From positions 3,596,001 to 3,660,000 of the forward strand of contig NZ_CP088294.1 of assembly GCF_024666525.1 (NCBI RefSeq): a DNA stretch of 64,000 nucleotides, read 5' to 3'. Origin of the DNA: Pseudomonas sp. J452. Its GTDB lineage: Bacteria; Pseudomonadota; Gammaproteobacteria; Pseudomonadales; Pseudomonadaceae. The notes under the pieces were generated by a model. It saw nothing but the letters and a program-made list of their open reading frames with translations, did not search any database and was not told the origin of the DNA. Shown here piece after piece: positions 46,801 through 57,146 of this stretch; position 1 is the stretch's first letter, and each line of letters starts with the position of its first letter. A program made the position numbers and the translations under genes.

Positions 46801-49800
46801 CTGCTGGTTGCTCACGGCGTACAGCCAGATTCACGCGTCGGCGTATCCCTTGAACGTGGCAACGCGATGATCGTAGCCATGCTGGCAGTGCTGAAGTCGG
46901 GTGGCGCATTTGTGCCGCTCGATCCGGATTACCCGCGCGAGCGCCTGAGCTACATGGTCGAGGACTCTGGGCTGAAGTGGCTGATCACCTCAAGCGATCT
47001 GGCCGAGCGCCTGCCGCTGGGCGAGGGCGTCGAGCCGCTGTATCTGGATCAGCTCGATCTGTCCGCTTTCGCTGCATCGGCGCCGACTGTTCAGCAGCAT
47101 CCGCTCAATCTGGCCTACCTGATCTACACCTCCGGCTCCACCGGCCAACCCAAGGGTGTGGCGGTCAACCACCTTGGCCTGACCATGCATGTGCAGACCA
47201 TCGGCCAGCGCTACGGCATGACCCCGGACGATGTGGAACTGCACTTCGCCTCGATCAGTTTCGACGGCGCCCTGGAGCGCTGGACCGTGCCGTTGGCCTT
47301 TGGCAGCCGCCTGGTGATTCGCGACCAGGAACTGTGGAGCGCCGAGAAAACCTGCCAGGTGATCGCCGATGAAGGCGTGACCATCTCCTGCCTGCCGCCC
47401 AGCTATGCCCAGCAACTGCTGGACTGGGTCGAGTCGCAAAACCTCAAGTTGCCGGTCAGGTCGTGGACCCTGGGTGGCGAAGCCTTTACCCGCGAAACCT
47501 ACGAGCGCCTGCAAAAAATCCTGCAGCCGCAGCGCATCATCAACGGCTACGGCCCGACTGAAACTGTCGTTACGCCGCTGATCTGGGAAGCTTTCCCCGG
47601 TGACAGTTTCGAGGCGGCCTATGCGCCCATCGGCAACCCGGTCGGCCCACGCAGCCTGTATGTGCTGGATGCTGAGCTGAACCTGCTGCCCATCGGCGTG
47701 GCTGGCGAGCTGTATATCGGTGGCGAAGTCGGCCTGGCCCGCGGCTACTTCCAGCGCCCCGAGCTGACTGCCGAACGCTTCCTGCCTGATCCATTCGGCC
47801 AAGCTGGCGAGCGCATGTACCGCACCGGCGACCTGGTGCGCTGGCGCGAGGACGGCACCCTGGACTACCTGGGCCGCGTTGACCACCAGGTGAAGATTCG
47901 CGGTTTCCGTATCGAGTTGGGCGAGATCGAGAGCCAGTTGCTGGCCCTGGATGGCGTGCAGGAAGCGGCAGTCATCGCCCGTGAAACACCGACCGGCAAG
48001 CAGCTGGTGGGTTATGTGGTGGCTCGCGACAACAGCGACGCCAATGCCCTGCGCACCGAGCTGGCCAAGGTGCTGCCGGACTATATGGTCCCGGCGCAGA
48101 TCATCGACCTGGAAAAACTGCCGCTGACTCCGGCCGGCAAGCTGGACCGCGCCGCGCTGCCCGAACCGACCTGGCAGAGCCAGTCCTACGAGGCACCGCA
48201 GACCGACAACGAACGCATCCTCGCCGCCATCTGGGCCGAAGTGCTGGGTGTCGAGCGGGTAGGGCGCCAGGATCACTTCTTCGAGCTGGGTGGCGACTCC
48301 ATCGTCGCGCTCAAGGTGGTCAGCCGCATTCGCCAACAGGGCCTGCAGCTGCCGCTCAAGGCGCTGTTCGAGCAGAGCCGCCTGGCCGATTGCGCCAGCG
48401 CCCTGCAGCGTGAAAGTGCCGACGCGCCAAAGCTACGCGCATTGCCGCGTGGCGGCGATCTGCTGCTGTCGCATGCCCAGCAGCGTTTGTGGTTCCTCAA
48501 CCGTCTCGACCCGAGCAACGGCGCCTACCATATGCCCGCCGGCCTCGACCTGCAGGGGCGTCTGGATCGTCACGCGCTACAGGCCGCCTTCGACCAGCTG
48601 GAGGCGCGCCACGAGGCGCTGCGCACCCGTTTCGTCGAGGTCAACGGCGAGGCGCGCCAGCGCATCCTGCCGGCCCAGGGCCAGCGCATCGACTGGCTCG
48701 ACCTGCGCGAGCTGGCCGCCACCGAGCGCGAAGCCGAGGCCCGCAATTACGCACAGAAACTGCTCAAGCGACCGTTCAACCTGGCCAGCGAACCGCTGCT
48801 GCGGGTTGCCGTGCTGCGCCTGGGCGACCAGGAATACCGCCTGCTGCTGATCCAGCACCATATCGTCTCGGACGGCTGGTCGATGCAGCGTTTTATCGGT
48901 GAGTTCTCCGCTGCCTATGCGGCGTTTGCCGAGGGCCGCACCACGCAGTTCGCCGCCTTACCACTGCAATACGCCGACTATGCCCAGTGGCAGCGCGACT
49001 GGCTGAACTCCAGCGAGGCCACGCGCCAGCTGGATTACTGGAAGTCGCGCCTGGGCGAGCACCAGCCGCTGCTGGAACTGCCCACCGACCACCCGCGCCC
49101 TGCCCATGGCGCGCGCCAGGGCATGCGCTGGCGCTTCGAGCTGTCGCCGCTGCTTACTGCACAACTGCGCGCCCTGACCCAGCGCGAGGGCAGCACCCTG
49201 TTCAGCCTGCTGTTGAGCGCCTGGCAGAGCCTGCTGCACCGCTACAGCTGCCAGGAGGACATCCGCGTCGGCGTACCGGTGGCCGGCCGCAGCCTGGCGC
49301 AGATGGACGGCGTGCTCGGTTGCTTCATCAACACCCTGGTGCTGCGCGGCGAGCCGAGCGGGCTCAAGCCGTTCCGCCAGCTTCTCGGTGAACTGGCCTC
49401 GGCCAGTCGCGACGCCCTGGCTAATCAGGAGCTGCCGTTCGACCAGTTGGTGGAAGCGCTGCAACCAAGCCGCAGCCTTAGCCATCACCCGCTGTTCCAG
49501 GTGGCGTTCAACCATCAGCAGGTGGACTTCAGCGCCCTCGGCAGCCTGCCGGGCCTGCGCGTGCAACCGCATGACCCCGGCGCTGCCGGCGCGCAGTTCG
49601 ACCTGGCGCTGGATACCGAGGAGGGCGCCGATGGCAGCCTCAGCGGCTTCGTCAGCTACGCCGCCGAGCTGTTCGAGGCGCGCACTATCGCGCGTCTGGC
49701 GCGGCACTTCGTGCGCCTGCTGGAAGGCATCTGCGCCGACCCGAGTCAGCCCATCGGCCTGCTGCCGTTGCTGGAGGAAGACGAACAGACCCAGCTCGCC

Positions 49801-51657
49801 GCCTGGAACGACACCGCCAAGGACTACGGCCCGCTGGTCAATCTCAGCCAGCGCATCGCCGAGCAGGCGGTGCGCACGCCGCAGGCAGCGGCCCTGGTGT
49901 TTGGCGAACAGGTACTCAGCTACGCCGAGCTCGACCAACGCATCAACCAGCTGGCCAACCGTCTGCGCAGCCTCGGCGTGCAGCGTGGCAGCCTGGTCGG
50001 CATCAGCCTGGAGCGCTCGCTGGAACTGGTGATCGGCCTGCATGCCATCGTCCGCGCCGGTGGTGCTTACGTGCCGCTCGACCCGGAGTACCCGCTGGAG
50101 CGCCTGGCCTATCTGCTGGAGGATTCTGGCGTCGAGCTGCTGCTGTCGCACAGTCTGCTGGTCGAGCGCCTGCCACTGCCGCAGGGTCTGCAGGTGCTGA
50201 GCTTGGATCGCGAGGACTGCGGCGACGAGAGCGCGGAACCGCCGCAGGTCGAGCTGCAGGCCGACGATCTGGCCTATGTCATCTACACCTCCGGCTCCAC
50301 CGGCAAGCCAAAGGGCGCCGGCAACAGCCACCTGGCTCTGGCCAACCGCATTCTTTGGATGCAAGAGGCCTATCAGATAGGCGCTAGTGATGTGGTGCTG
50401 CAGAAGACGCCGTTCAGCTTCGACGTCTCGGTATGGGAGTTCTTCTGGCCGCTGATCACCGGCGCCTGCCTGGCCGTGGCCGCGCCGGGCGATCACCGCG
50501 ACCCGCAGAAGCTGGTCGAGCTGATCCAGCGCCACCGCGTCACCACGCTGCACTTCGTGCCGTCCATGCTGCAGGCCTTCCTCCTGCACCCGGACGTGGA
50601 GCAGTGCGCCAGCCTGTCGCGCATCGTCTGCAGCGGCGAGGCGCTGCCGGCCGAGCTGCAGGTGCGCACCTTCCAGCGCCTGCCGGGTGCCGGCCTGTAC
50701 AACCTGTACGGACCGACCGAGGCGGCCATCGACGTCAGCCACTGGACCTGCGTGGAGGAGGGCCGGCATGCCGTGCCGATCGGCCGACCGATCGCCAACC
50801 TGCGCCTGCATATCCTCGACGCCCAGCTCAACCCGGTGCCGCAGGGCGTGCCCGGCGAGCTGTATATCGCCGGCATCGGCCTGGCGCGCGGCTACCACCG
50901 TCGGCCCGAGCTGACCGCCGAGCGCTTCCTGCCCGATCCGTTTGGCCCGGCCGGTTCGCGCATGTACCGCACCGGCGACCTGGTGCGCTGGCGCGCCGAT
51001 GGCGCCATCGATTACCTGGGGCGTATCGACCATCAGGTGAAGATTCGTGGCTTCCGCGTCGAACTGGGCGAGATCGAGGCCCAGCTCAGTGCGCAGCCGG
51101 GCGTCGCCGAAGCGGTGGTGGTGGCCCGCGACAGTCAGATCGGCAAGCAGTTGGTCGGCTATCTGGTGGCCGATCCGCTGCCGGCCGACGAGGCCGCCTG
51201 GCTGGCCGGGATCAAGACCGCGCTGAAGGCCGAGCTGCCCGAGCACATGGTGCCGTCGATCCTGATGCGCCTGGAACGCATGCCGCTGTCGCCCAACGGC
51301 AAGCTGGAGCGCCGCGCGTTGCCCGAGCCGATGTGGCAGGCGCGCAGCTACCGCGCGCCGCAGTCCGAGCTGGAAATCACCCTGGCGAGCATCTGGCAGG
51401 AAGTGCTGGAGGTGGAGCAGGTCGGCCTCGACGACAACTTCTTCGAGCTCGGCGGCCACTCGCTGCTGGCTACCCAGGCCGTGGCGCTGCTACGTCAACG
51501 CCTGGGCCTGGAGCTGCCGCTGCGCGCCTTCTTCGAGGCGCAAGACCTGGCCGCCCTGGCCGCATCCCTCGACGGCCTGGCCCCGGCCGCCGCCGAGGAA
51601 GAAGACCAAGACCTGCGCGACATGGCTGCGCTGCTCGACGAACTGGAGGCCCTGTGA
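40864..51657 (+). CDS. Trimodular NRPS, C-A-T-E / C-A-T / C-A(Ser)-T
   Basis: 3597 aa from ATG 40864 (GAGG ribosome site; a GTG two codons upstream is less likely). Domains by motif: C1 (about 16-450, HHIISDAWS at 143), A1 (TSGSTG near 620), T1 (Ser1009), E1 (HHLVVDG at 1183), C2 (DCL-like, HHLLLDG at 1625), A2 (near 2090), T2 (Ser2479), C3 (LCL-like, HHIVSDG at 2664), A3 (near 3143), T3 (Ser3533). A1 and A2 share pocket residues DGECTGGVTK, which I cannot match with certainty; linkage to hydroxylase and acyltransferase genes suggests acyl-hydroxyornithine. A3 reads DVWHVSLIDK, the serine code. The protein starts with a C domain, which points to N-acylation. There is no terminal thioesterase; the chain passes to the next NRPS. 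Confidence 0.93.
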   Translation: MNAQTECQPVAAQQWAPLSFAQQRLWFFSRLESGSTAYNIGGVLRFAGELDMDSLRHGLDQVYARHAALRTVFREHDGLAQQAVLPTGPMPLEIIDLEGNAEQVEALARDFIEADYDLTRGPLVRCALYRLGENSHALAVGMHHIISDAWSVRVLVEEMAEFYRARQQNRQPFMTPQPLQYSEYAIGQREWLDSEAGIQQMAFWRERLGGEQPPLSLTPDYPHNAQAARRAAYRPLQVEPALVARLSDLAKANGATLFTVLLAALQLQLARLSGQREVRIGVPVAGRAKGFERLVGFFVNTLVLKAEPRPEQSVADWLSQARAGLKQAQANQAMPFERLVEELAPSRSLGQQPLFQVAFNYRRQHPLAANWLPGIETQLAELPSSQIPFDLALDAVRDRGDELLINFAYAADLFAENSIERLIAGFLEVLDGFASAPQAALGEVALVTAPELAQLTEWNTPRQPFDASRLLPELIAEQARLRPDAVALVHGGERIAFAELEARANRLANLLVAHGVQPESRVGVSLQRGNAMIVAMLAVLKSGGAFVPLDPDYPRERLSYMVEDSGLQWRITSSDLAERLPLGEGVEPLYLDQLDLSAFAASAPVVQLHPLNLAYLIYTSGSTGQPKGVAVNHLGLSMHVQTIGQRYGMTPDDVELHFASISFDGALERWTVPLAFGSRLVIRDQELWSAEKTCQVIAAEGVTISCLPPSYAQQLLDWVESQDLKLPVRSWTLGGEAFTRETYERLQKVLQPQRIINGYGPTETVVTPLIWEAYPGDSFEAAYAPIGNPVGPRSLYVLDAELNLLPIGVAGELYIGGEVGLARGYFQRPELTAERFLPDPFGAAGERMYRTGDLVRWREDGTLDYLGRVDHQVKIRGFRIELGEIESQLLALDGVQEAAVIARETPTGKQLVGYVVAKGGADSSVLRAELAKVLPDYMVPAQIIALEKLPLTPAGKLDRAALPEPTWHSQSYEAPQTDNERILAAIWAEVLGVERVGRQDHFFELGGDSIVALQVVSRARQQGLGLTPKDLFQQQTLMQLAGVARSVAAPLADQGPVTGAAPLLPIQARLLEREGLAPCNQYLLLELAEPLPAAQLEQALQALSKHHDALRLRYSQADGQWQQVHAASEDAALLQVAELAAGEAAQAHYDALQRSLDLTNGPLLRGLYLSLPDQPDRLLLSIHHLVVDGVSWRVLLEDLQRACLQLASGLPVQLPAKTSAFKSWGERLAGWNVDAQLPYWQAQQTAGGELPLLSSETGREGSRERLELSLEAGFTRELLHAGQQAYRLRADELLLTALSRVLCAWSEQPALTVHLESHGRAPLFDDIDLSRSVGWFTSLYPVRLQPDAELAVSLKSIKEQLRAVPDLGLGFGLLARSGQLSERAPQLLFNYLGQFDEGDSALRLVEGGLWREAEAPLDAPLVINAEQRGGALHLHLDFNPQQLARTTLQGLLSRLQDELHAIHTHCQKAPRSLTPSDVPLVGLSQVELDALVGVEDIHPLSPLQQGLLFHSQLEGAGSYVSQLLLPFTGLDPVRLENAWRQVLARHGVLRSRFLLGERPLQLVQTDVALDWQSLDWRAQPDFDAALQDFCSAERERGFDLQQAPLLRLALIQRGVGDFVLVWTLHHLLLDGWSNGLLFAEVLTLYHGDRLPAPSSQFRDYIGWLDGQDAAAEQAFWREQLAPLDGATRIAGCLPCRAPGQGHARHPLPLDASTEQQIRSFAQRQGLTLNTLVQAAWALLLARLTGKRSLCFGATVAGRPTELAGSEQMLGLFINSLPVAVQLPAEQTLGDWLAALQVQNLQLREHEHSPLHDIQRWVGSAGEALFDSLLVFENYPLGDALKQAERGELRLGLPQSYEFTHYPMTLAVLPGSRLELLLAYDRAHFDAAGIVQVEALLRQALQLVCGDPAQPLGSLALVGEAEQFLLGEWNKPRQGFDARRLLPELIAEQARLRPDAIALVHGSEQIAFAELETRANRLANLLVAHGVQPDSRVGVSLERGNAMIVAMLAVLKSGGAFVPLDPDYPRERLSYMVEDSGLKWLITSSDLAERLPLGEGVEPLYLDQLDLSAFAASAPTVQQHPLNLAYLIYTSGSTGQPKGVAVNHLGLTMHVQTIGQRYGMTPDDVELHFASISFDGALERWTVPLAFGSRLVIRDQELWSAEKTCQVIADEGVTISCLPPSYAQQLLDWVESQNLKLPVRSWTLGGEAFTRETYERLQKILQPQRIINGYGPTETVVTPLIWEAFPGDSFEAAYAPIGNPVGPRSLYVLDAELNLLPIGVAGELYIGGEVGLARGYFQRPELTAERFLPDPFGQAGERMYRTGDLVRWREDGTLDYLGRVDHQVKIRGFRIELGEIESQLLALDGVQEAAVIARETPTGKQLVGYVVARDNSDANALRTELAKVLPDYMVPAQIIDLEKLPLTPAGKLDRAALPEPTWQSQSYEAPQTDNERILAAIWAEVLGVERVGRQDHFFELGGDSIVALKVVSRIRQQGLQLPLKALFEQSRLADCASALQRESADAPKLRALPRGGDLLLSHAQQRLWFLNRLDPSNGAYHMPAGLDLQGRLDRHALQAAFDQLEARHEALRTRFVEVNGEARQRILPAQGQRIDWLDLRELAATEREAEARNYAQKLLKRPFNLASEPLLRVAVLRLGDQEYRLLLIQHHIVSDGWSMQRFIGEFSAAYAAFAEGRTTQFAALPLQYADYAQWQRDWLNSSEATRQLDYWKSRLGEHQPLLELPTDHPRPAHGARQGMRWRFELSPLLTAQLRALTQREGSTLFSLLLSAWQSLLHRYSCQEDIRVGVPVAGRSLAQMDGVLGCFINTLVLRGEPSGLKPFRQLLGELASASRDALANQELPFDQLVEALQPSRSLSHHPLFQVAFNHQQVDFSALGSLPGLRVQPHDPGAAGAQFDLALDTEEGADGSLSGFVSYAAELFEARTIARLARHFVRLLEGICADPSQPIGLLPLLEEDEQTQLAAWNDTAKDYGPLVNLSQRIAEQAVRTPQAAALVFGEQVLSYAELDQRINQLANRLRSLGVQRGSLVGISLERSLELVIGLHAIVRAGGAYVPLDPEYPLERLAYLLEDSGVELLLSHSLLVERLPLPQGLQVLSLDREDCGDESAEPPQVELQADDLAYVIYTSGSTGKPKGAGNSHLALANRILWMQEAYQIGASDVVLQKTPFSFDVSVWEFFWPLITGACLAVAAPGDHRDPQKLVELIQRHRVTTLHFVPSMLQAFLLHPDVEQCASLSRIVCSGEALPAELQVRTFQRLPGAGLYNLYGPTEAAIDVSHWTCVEEGRHAVPIGRPIANLRLHILDAQLNPVPQGVPGELYIAGIGLARGYHRRPELTAERFLPDPFGPAGSRMYRTGDLVRWRADGAIDYLGRIDHQVKIRGFRVELGEIEAQLSAQPGVAEAVVVARDSQIGKQLVGYLVADPLPADEAAWLAGIKTALKAELPEHMVPSILMRLERMPLSPNGKLERRALPEPMWQARSYRAPQSELEITLASIWQEVLEVEQVGLDDNFFELGGHSLLATQAVALLRQRLGLELPLRAFFEAQDLAALAASLDGLAPAAAEEEDQDLRDMAALLDELEAL
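42271..43920 (+). repeat. A-T coding repeat, copy 1 (module 1)
   Basis: A 1.65-kb segment coding for almost the whole adenylation and carrier domain, nearly identical in protein to the copies at 46681 and 53157. Offset to copy 2 is 4410 bp throughout, with no net indels. Confidence 0.9.
46681..48330 (+). repeat. A-T coding repeat, copy 2 (module 2)
   Basis: Second copy. Some blocks are identical in DNA to copy 1 for about 100 bp (for example 47653-47740 against 43243-43330), which suggests gene conversion. Confidence 0.9.
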
Positions 51658-54600
51658 CCGCGCCCATCGACAAGGCCGCCCTGGCGCGCCGTTTTCTTGC
51701 TCTCGGCCCGGCCGAGCAGAAGCGCTTCCTCGAACTGCTGGCGACCAAGGGCATTCGCTTCGACCGTCTGCCGCTGGTGCCGGCGCCGCGTGGCGAGCAC
51801 CTGCCGGCCTCACATGCCCAGCAGCGCCTGTGGCTGGTGGCGCAGATGGAGCCGGACAGCAGCGCCTACCATATGGTCGGCGCGTTTGGCCTGGAAGGTG
51901 AGCTGGATCGCGGTGCGCTGCTGGCCGCGCTGGAGTTGATCGTGGCGCGCCATGAGGCGCTGCGCACGCGTTTCTACGAGCACGATGGCCAGCTGTGCCA
52001 GCGCATCGATGCACCGGGGCCGCTGGCCCTCGACGAGCAGGATGTACAGGGTCGCCCGGAGGCGGTGCAGGCCCTGGCCGATGCCCACGCGGCGCGCGCC
52101 TTCGACCTGATCGAAGGGCCGCTGCTGCGCGTGCAGCTGCTGCGCCTGGCCGAGCAGCGGTGGCGCCTGCAGATCGTCTGCCACCATATCGTCTCCGATG
52201 GCTGGTCCATCGGTGTGTTCGCCGAGGAACTGGGCCGCGCCTATGCCGCCCTGCGCCTGGGCCAGCAACCGCAGCTCAATGAACTGGCGATCCAATACCC
52301 GGACTACGCCCAGTGGCAACGCGCCTGGCTGGCCGCCGGCGAACGCGAGCGGCAGCTGGGTTACTGGCGCGAGCGACTGGGCGACGAGCAGCCGGTGCTG
52401 GCCTTGCCCTACAAACTGGACGCCTCCGGCCAACGCCATGCCCAGCGCCAGAGCATCGAAGTGCCGCCGGCCCTTGCCGAACGGCTGCGCCAATTGGCCC
52501 AGGGCGAGGGTGCGACCCTGTTCATGCTGCTGCTGGCGTCCTTCCAGTTGCTGCTGGCGCGCTACAGCAACCAGCGCGATATCCGTGTCGGCGTGCCGGT
52601 AGCCAACCGCCAGCGCGCCGAGACCGCGCCGCTAGTGGGCTTCTTCGTCAACACCCAGGTGCTGCGCGCCGAGATCAGTGCGGACATGAGCTTCCGCCAG
52701 TTGCTGGCCGAGGTACGCCGCCACGCCCTGGATGCCCAGGATCAGCAAGACCTGCCGTTCGACCAACTGGTGGAAGCCCTGGCGCCGCAGCGCAGCCTGG
52801 GCCAGACGCCGCTGTTCCAGGTGCTATTCAACCACCAGAAACGCGACCTCGGCGCCTTGCAGCTGCCGGGTCTGAGCCTGCAGCCACTGGCACAGGGCGT
52901 GCCGCACGCGCTGTTCGACCTGGCGCTTGATAGCCATGAAGACAGCAGCGGCCAATTGCGCCTGACCCTGACTTGGGCCCGCGAGCGCCTGGACGATATC
53001 CAGATGCAGAAGATGGCGGCACATTTGCTGGGCCTGCTGGAGCGGGTCAGTGCTGCACCGGATCAGCCGCTGGTGCGGCTGGAGGTGCTGGATGGCCAAG
53101 ACCAAGTGCAACTGCGCGAGTGGAACACGCCACGGCAGGACTTCGATGCCGCGCGCCTGCTGCCCGAGCTGATCGCCGAACAGGCGCGCCTGCGTCCGCA
53201 GGCCATCGCCCTGGTGCATGGCGGTGAGCGCATTGCCTTTGCCGAGCTGGAGGCCCGTGCCAATCGCCTGGCCCATCTGCTGGTTTCTCTCGGTGTTAGC
53301 CCAGAGTCGCGCGTCGGCGTATCCCTTGAGCGCGGTAACGCCATGATCGTAGCCATGCTCGCGGTGCTGAAATCAGGCGGCGCCTTCGTGCCCCTCGACC
53401 CTGACTATCCACGCGAGCGCCTCAGCTATATGGTCGAGGATTCGGGGCTGAAGTGGCTTATCACTTCGTCCGACCTGGCCGAGCGCCTGACGCTGGGCGA
53501 GGGCGTCGAGCCGCTGTATCTGGATCAGCTCGACCTGTCCGCCTTCGAAGATTCTGCGCCTACGGTGCGGCTGCATCCGCTCAATCTGGCCTACCTGATC
53601 TACACCTCCGGTTCCACCGGCCAGCCCAAGGGCGTGGCAGTGAATCATCTCGGCCTGACCATGCATGTGCAGACCATCGGTCAGCGTTACGGCATGACCC
53701 CGGACGATGTCGAGCTGCACTTCGCCTCGATCAGTTTCGATGGCGCCCTGGAGCGCTGGACCGTGCCGCTGGCCTTCGGCAGCCGACTGGTGATTCGTGA
53801 CCAGGAGCTGTGGAGCGCCGAGAAAACCTGCCAGGTGATCGCCGATGAAGGCGTGACCATCTCCTGCCTGCCACCGAGCTATGCCCAGCAACTGCTGGAC
53901 TGGGTCGAGTCGCAAGGCCTGAAATTGCCAGTACGTTCTTGGACCCTGGGCGGCGAGGCCTTTACCCGCGAGACCTACGAACGCCTGCAGAAAGTCCTGC
54001 AACCGCAGCGCATCATCAACGGCTACGGCCCGACCGAGACGGTGGTGACTCCGCTGATCTGGGAAGCCTTCCCCGGTGACAGTTTCGAGGCGGCCTATGC
54101 GCCGATCGGCAACCCGGTCGGCCCGCGCAGCCTGTATGTGCTGGATACCGAACTGAACCTGCTGCCCATCGGTGTAGCCGGCGAGCTGTATATCGGCGGC
54201 GAAGTCGGTCTGGCTCGCGGTTACTTCCAGCGTCCGGAGCTGACCGCCGAGCGCTTCCTGCCCGATCCGTTTGGCCGGGAAGGGGAGCGTATGTACCGCA
54301 CCGGCGACCTGGTGCGCTGGCGCGAGGACGGTACCCTGGATTACCTGGGCCGGGTCGACCATCAGGTAAAAATCCGCGGCTTCCGCATCGAACTGGGCGA
54401 GATCGAGAGCCAGCTGCTGGCACTCGACGGTGTGCAGGAAGTGGCGGTGATCGCCCGCGAGATGCCGACCGGCAAGCAGCTGGTCGGCTACGTCGTCGCC
54501 CGCGAAAACACTGATACCGCGCAGCTTAAGGCCGAGTTGGCCAAGGTGCTGCCGGACTATATGGTCCCGGCGCAGATCATTGCGCTGGGAAAACTGCCGC

Positions 54601-57041
54601 TGACCCCGGCCGGCAAGCTGGATCGCGCCGCGCTGCCCGAGCCGACCTGGCAGAGCCAGAGCTACGAGGCGCCGCAAACCGACAACGAACGTATCCTCGC
54701 CGCCATCTGGGCCGAAATACTCGGTGTCGAGCGAGTAGGGCGACAGGATCACTTCTTCGAACTGGGCGGCGACTCCATCGTCGCCCTGCAGGTGGTCAGC
54801 CGCGTGCGCCAACAGGGACTGCAACTGGCGCCGCGCGAGTTGTTCCAGTTCCCGCGCTTGGCTGAGCTGGCCAAGGTCGCGCGCCTGGCAGGAGCGGAGG
54901 AAGTGCAGGGGCCGGTAACAGGCCCGCTGCCGCTGGCGCCGATCCAGGCGCATTTCTTCGCCATGGGCCAGGCCAATCCCGCGCACTGGAACCAGGCGCT
55001 GAATCTGGAGCTGCTGCGCCCGCTCGATCCGCAGTTGCTGGAACAGGCGCTGCAGGCCCTGGTCGCTTACCACGACGGCCTGCGTCTGCGTTTCAACCAA
55101 GAGCAGGGTGCCTGGAAGCAGCACTACGCCGAAGTGAACACCGATCAGCCACTGCTATGGCTACGCGAGGCTGGCAACGATGCCGAAGCCGAGCAGCTTT
55201 ACCTGCAGGCCCAGCAGAGCCTCGATCTGGCCAACGGCCCGCTGCTGCGCGCGCTCTACCTCAAGCAGGCCGGCCAGCCGGAACGGCTGCTGCTGGCCGT
55301 GCACCACCTGGTGGTCGACGGTGTGTCCTGGCGCATCCTGCTGGAGGACATTCTCGCCGCCTATCGCCAGCTGGAAGCCGGGCAGACGCCGCGCCTGCAG
55401 AGCAAGAGCCAGTCCTACAAGGCCTGGAGCGAAGCGCTGCAGGGCTGGGCTGGCAGCGAGTCCGCCCAGCGCGAGCTGGATGCCTGGTGCAGCCGCCTGA
55501 GCGGCCCGGCCATGCCGTTGCCGCGCGAGCTGGATGGTGACACTGCGAGCCATGGCGACAAGCGCGAAGTACGCCTGGCTCTGGATGCCAGCGAGACCAA
55601 GCGCCTACTGCAGGCGCCGGCGCAGCTGGGCGTGCGCATCGACGCGCTGCTGCTCAGCGCGCTAACCCGTGCCCTGTGCCGCTGGAGCGGCCAGCCGGGC
55701 CTGCGGGTCAACCTCGAAGGCCATGGCCGCGAGGCGCTGGCCGCCGAGCTGGACCTGTCGCGCACGGTTGGCTGGTTCACCAGTCTGTATCCGCTGCAAC
55801 TGCCGCGACTGGACGATCCGCAGCAACAGCTGCAGCGCGTGCAGCAGCAGCTGGAGCAGATCGAGCATGGCGGCCAGGGCTATGGCGTGTTGCGCTGGCT
55901 GGGCTCGGCCGAGGTGCAAGCGGCGCTGGCCGGACTGCCGGCTGCCGACGTCACCTTCAACTACCTGGGCCAATACCAGGCCGGCGCGGCGGCGGACTGG
56001 TTCCGCCCGGCCGGCGGTGGCGGTGTGGCGGTGGCGGCGGACAACCCGCTGGCCAGTCGCCTGGGGGTGAATGGCCAGGTGTTCGACGGCCAGTTGCAGT
56101 TGTCCTGGGAATACGCGGTCACCCAGTACAGCGCGGCGACCATCGAAAACCTTGCGGCAGCCTATCGCCAGGAGCTGCTCGGCCTGCTGGAGCTGGCTCG
56201 CGGCCAGGCCGTGCAAGGGCCATCGCCCTTGCTGCGCCTGACCCGCCAGGCTGCAGCACCGGCGCCGGTGTTCTGCCCGCACCCGGTCACCGGCCGGGTC
56301 ACCGGCTACCAGCCGCTGGCCGCACGCCTGGACGGTGCGCGTGATGTTTTTGGCCTGCAGTGCCGCAGCTTCCTCGATCCGGCCTGGCGCGATGCCTCGC
56401 TGGGCGAGATGGCCGATTCCTACCTGGCCGCGCTGCTCAAGCAGCAACCGCAGGGGCCGTACCGTTTGGTCGGCTGGTCGCTGGGAGGCAGCCTGGCCCT
56501 GGAGCTGGCCGCACGCCTGGAGGCCCGTGGTCATGAAGTGGCCTTCCTCGGCCTGCTCGATTGCTACGTGCCGGGCACCGAGATCGCCGGTGACGATGCA
56601 CGCCATCCGCAGGCCCGCGCCAAGCTCGGCGAGCACCTGCAACTGCTCGCTCCGGAATTGCCGGCCAAGGCCTGGGACAGCCTGTTCGAGCGCCTGCTGC
56701 AGCTGGAACCGCTGGACTGGCCGCAGGCCTGCGGCGCCTGGTTCGCCGGCCAGCCGCTGGACGCCATGACCCGCCAGAGTCTGGAGGAGCTGCTGTTCGC
56801 CTGGGCGGTGGAGCAGCATATGCGCCGCCTGTGCACCGGTTACGCGCTGCCCCAGGTCAAGGTGCGCCCGCACTGCTGGTGGGCGGCGCAGCCGGCTGGC
56901 CGCGCCGCGTTGTTGGAGTCGGGACTGGAGCAGGTGCAGGGCAGGGCGGCGGCCCATCGCCTAGTGGACACCGATCACCAGGGCATCGTCCGTCATGCGC
57001 AGGTACTGCAGGAGTTGGCAGCGCTGCTGCGGCCGGAATAA
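51654..57041 (+). CDS. Terminal NRPS module, C-A-T-E-TE
   Basis: 1795 aa from GTG 51654, which overlaps the TGA of the first NRPS (GTGA). The frame is open far upstream, but that part is antiparallel to coding sequence of the first NRPS and lacks domains. Order: a short helical N-terminus, C (HHIVSDG at 177, LCL-like), A (TSGSTG near 652; same pocket residues DGECTGGVTK as A1 and A2), T (Ser1041), E (HHLVVDG at 1217), and a C-terminal thioesterase with GWSLGG (Ser1609) and His1775. The TE should release a linear or cyclised tetrapeptide. The E domain directly before the TE predicts a D-configured C-terminal residue. Confidence 0.93.
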   Translation: MTAPIDKAALARRFLALGPAEQKRFLELLATKGIRFDRLPLVPAPRGEHLPASHAQQRLWLVAQMEPDSSAYHMVGAFGLEGELDRGALLAALELIVARHEALRTRFYEHDGQLCQRIDAPGPLALDEQDVQGRPEAVQALADAHAARAFDLIEGPLLRVQLLRLAEQRWRLQIVCHHIVSDGWSIGVFAEELGRAYAALRLGQQPQLNELAIQYPDYAQWQRAWLAAGERERQLGYWRERLGDEQPVLALPYKLDASGQRHAQRQSIEVPPALAERLRQLAQGEGATLFMLLLASFQLLLARYSNQRDIRVGVPVANRQRAETAPLVGFFVNTQVLRAEISADMSFRQLLAEVRRHALDAQDQQDLPFDQLVEALAPQRSLGQTPLFQVLFNHQKRDLGALQLPGLSLQPLAQGVPHALFDLALDSHEDSSGQLRLTLTWARERLDDIQMQKMAAHLLGLLERVSAAPDQPLVRLEVLDGQDQVQLREWNTPRQDFDAARLLPELIAEQARLRPQAIALVHGGERIAFAELEARANRLAHLLVSLGVSPESRVGVSLERGNAMIVAMLAVLKSGGAFVPLDPDYPRERLSYMVEDSGLKWLITSSDLAERLTLGEGVEPLYLDQLDLSAFEDSAPTVRLHPLNLAYLIYTSGSTGQPKGVAVNHLGLTMHVQTIGQRYGMTPDDVELHFASISFDGALERWTVPLAFGSRLVIRDQELWSAEKTCQVIADEGVTISCLPPSYAQQLLDWVESQGLKLPVRSWTLGGEAFTRETYERLQKVLQPQRIINGYGPTETVVTPLIWEAFPGDSFEAAYAPIGNPVGPRSLYVLDTELNLLPIGVAGELYIGGEVGLARGYFQRPELTAERFLPDPFGREGERMYRTGDLVRWREDGTLDYLGRVDHQVKIRGFRIELGEIESQLLALDGVQEVAVIAREMPTGKQLVGYVVARENTDTAQLKAELAKVLPDYMVPAQIIALGKLPLTPAGKLDRAALPEPTWQSQSYEAPQTDNERILAAIWAEILGVERVGRQDHFFELGGDSIVALQVVSRVRQQGLQLAPRELFQFPRLAELAKVARLAGAEEVQGPVTGPLPLAPIQAHFFAMGQANPAHWNQALNLELLRPLDPQLLEQALQALVAYHDGLRLRFNQEQGAWKQHYAEVNTDQPLLWLREAGNDAEAEQLYLQAQQSLDLANGPLLRALYLKQAGQPERLLLAVHHLVVDGVSWRILLEDILAAYRQLEAGQTPRLQSKSQSYKAWSEALQGWAGSESAQRELDAWCSRLSGPAMPLPRELDGDTASHGDKREVRLALDASETKRLLQAPAQLGVRIDALLLSALTRALCRWSGQPGLRVNLEGHGREALAAELDLSRTVGWFTSLYPLQLPRLDDPQQQLQRVQQQLEQIEHGGQGYGVLRWLGSAEVQAALAGLPAADVTFNYLGQYQAGAAADWFRPAGGGGVAVAADNPLASRLGVNGQVFDGQLQLSWEYAVTQYSAATIENLAAAYRQELLGLLELARGQAVQGPSPLLRLTRQAAAPAPVFCPHPVTGRVTGYQPLAARLDGARDVFGLQCRSFLDPAWRDASLGEMADSYLAALLKQQPQGPYRLVGWSLGGSLALELAARLEARGHEVAFLGLLDCYVPGTEIAGDDARHPQARAKLGEHLQLLAPELPAKAWDSLFERLLQLEPLDWPQACGAWFAGQPLDAMTRQSLEELLFAWAVEQHMRRLCTGYALPQVKVRPHCWWAAQPAGRAALLESGLEQVQGRAAAHRLVDTDHQGIVRHAQVLQELAALLRPE
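53157..54806 (+). repeat. A-T coding repeat, copy 3 (module 4)
   Basis: Third copy, in the second NRPS gene. The offset from copy 2 is 6476 bp at both ends tested, so no net indels. More synonymous differences than between copies 1 and 2 are visible by eye. Confidence 0.88.
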
Positions 57042-57106
57042 ACAAAATTTTCAGTTTTTTCTAAATTTCGCCGGCGCTGGATCGTCTAGTAGAGACACAT
57101 AGTTTA

Positions 57107-57124
57107 AATGCGAATTCTTCTGAT
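57107..57124 (+). promoter_or_regulatory. Fur-like box upstream of the TonB receptor gene
   Basis: AATGCGAATTCTTCTGAT matches AATGATAATTATTCTCAT at 14 of 18 positions and is preceded by TTT, giving the same TTTAAATG as upstream of mbtH. It lies 22 bp upstream of the receptor ATG. Confidence 0.5.
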
Positions 57125-57146
57125 TTGATTTAACGGGGAGTAGTTG

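Noticed and set aside
50433..51653. Upstream extension of the second NRPS frame to 50433
   Set aside because: This part lies in another frame of the first NRPS A3-T3 coding region and encodes no domain; the GTGA overlap at 51654 gives a natural start.
37442..57041. Pyoverdine biosynthesis cluster
   Set aside because: The ECF factor, PvdE-like exporter and ornithine hydroxylase resemble pyoverdine genes. There is no acyl-CoA ligase/Glu-Tyr-Dab chromophore module and no periplasmic maturation genes, and only four modules.
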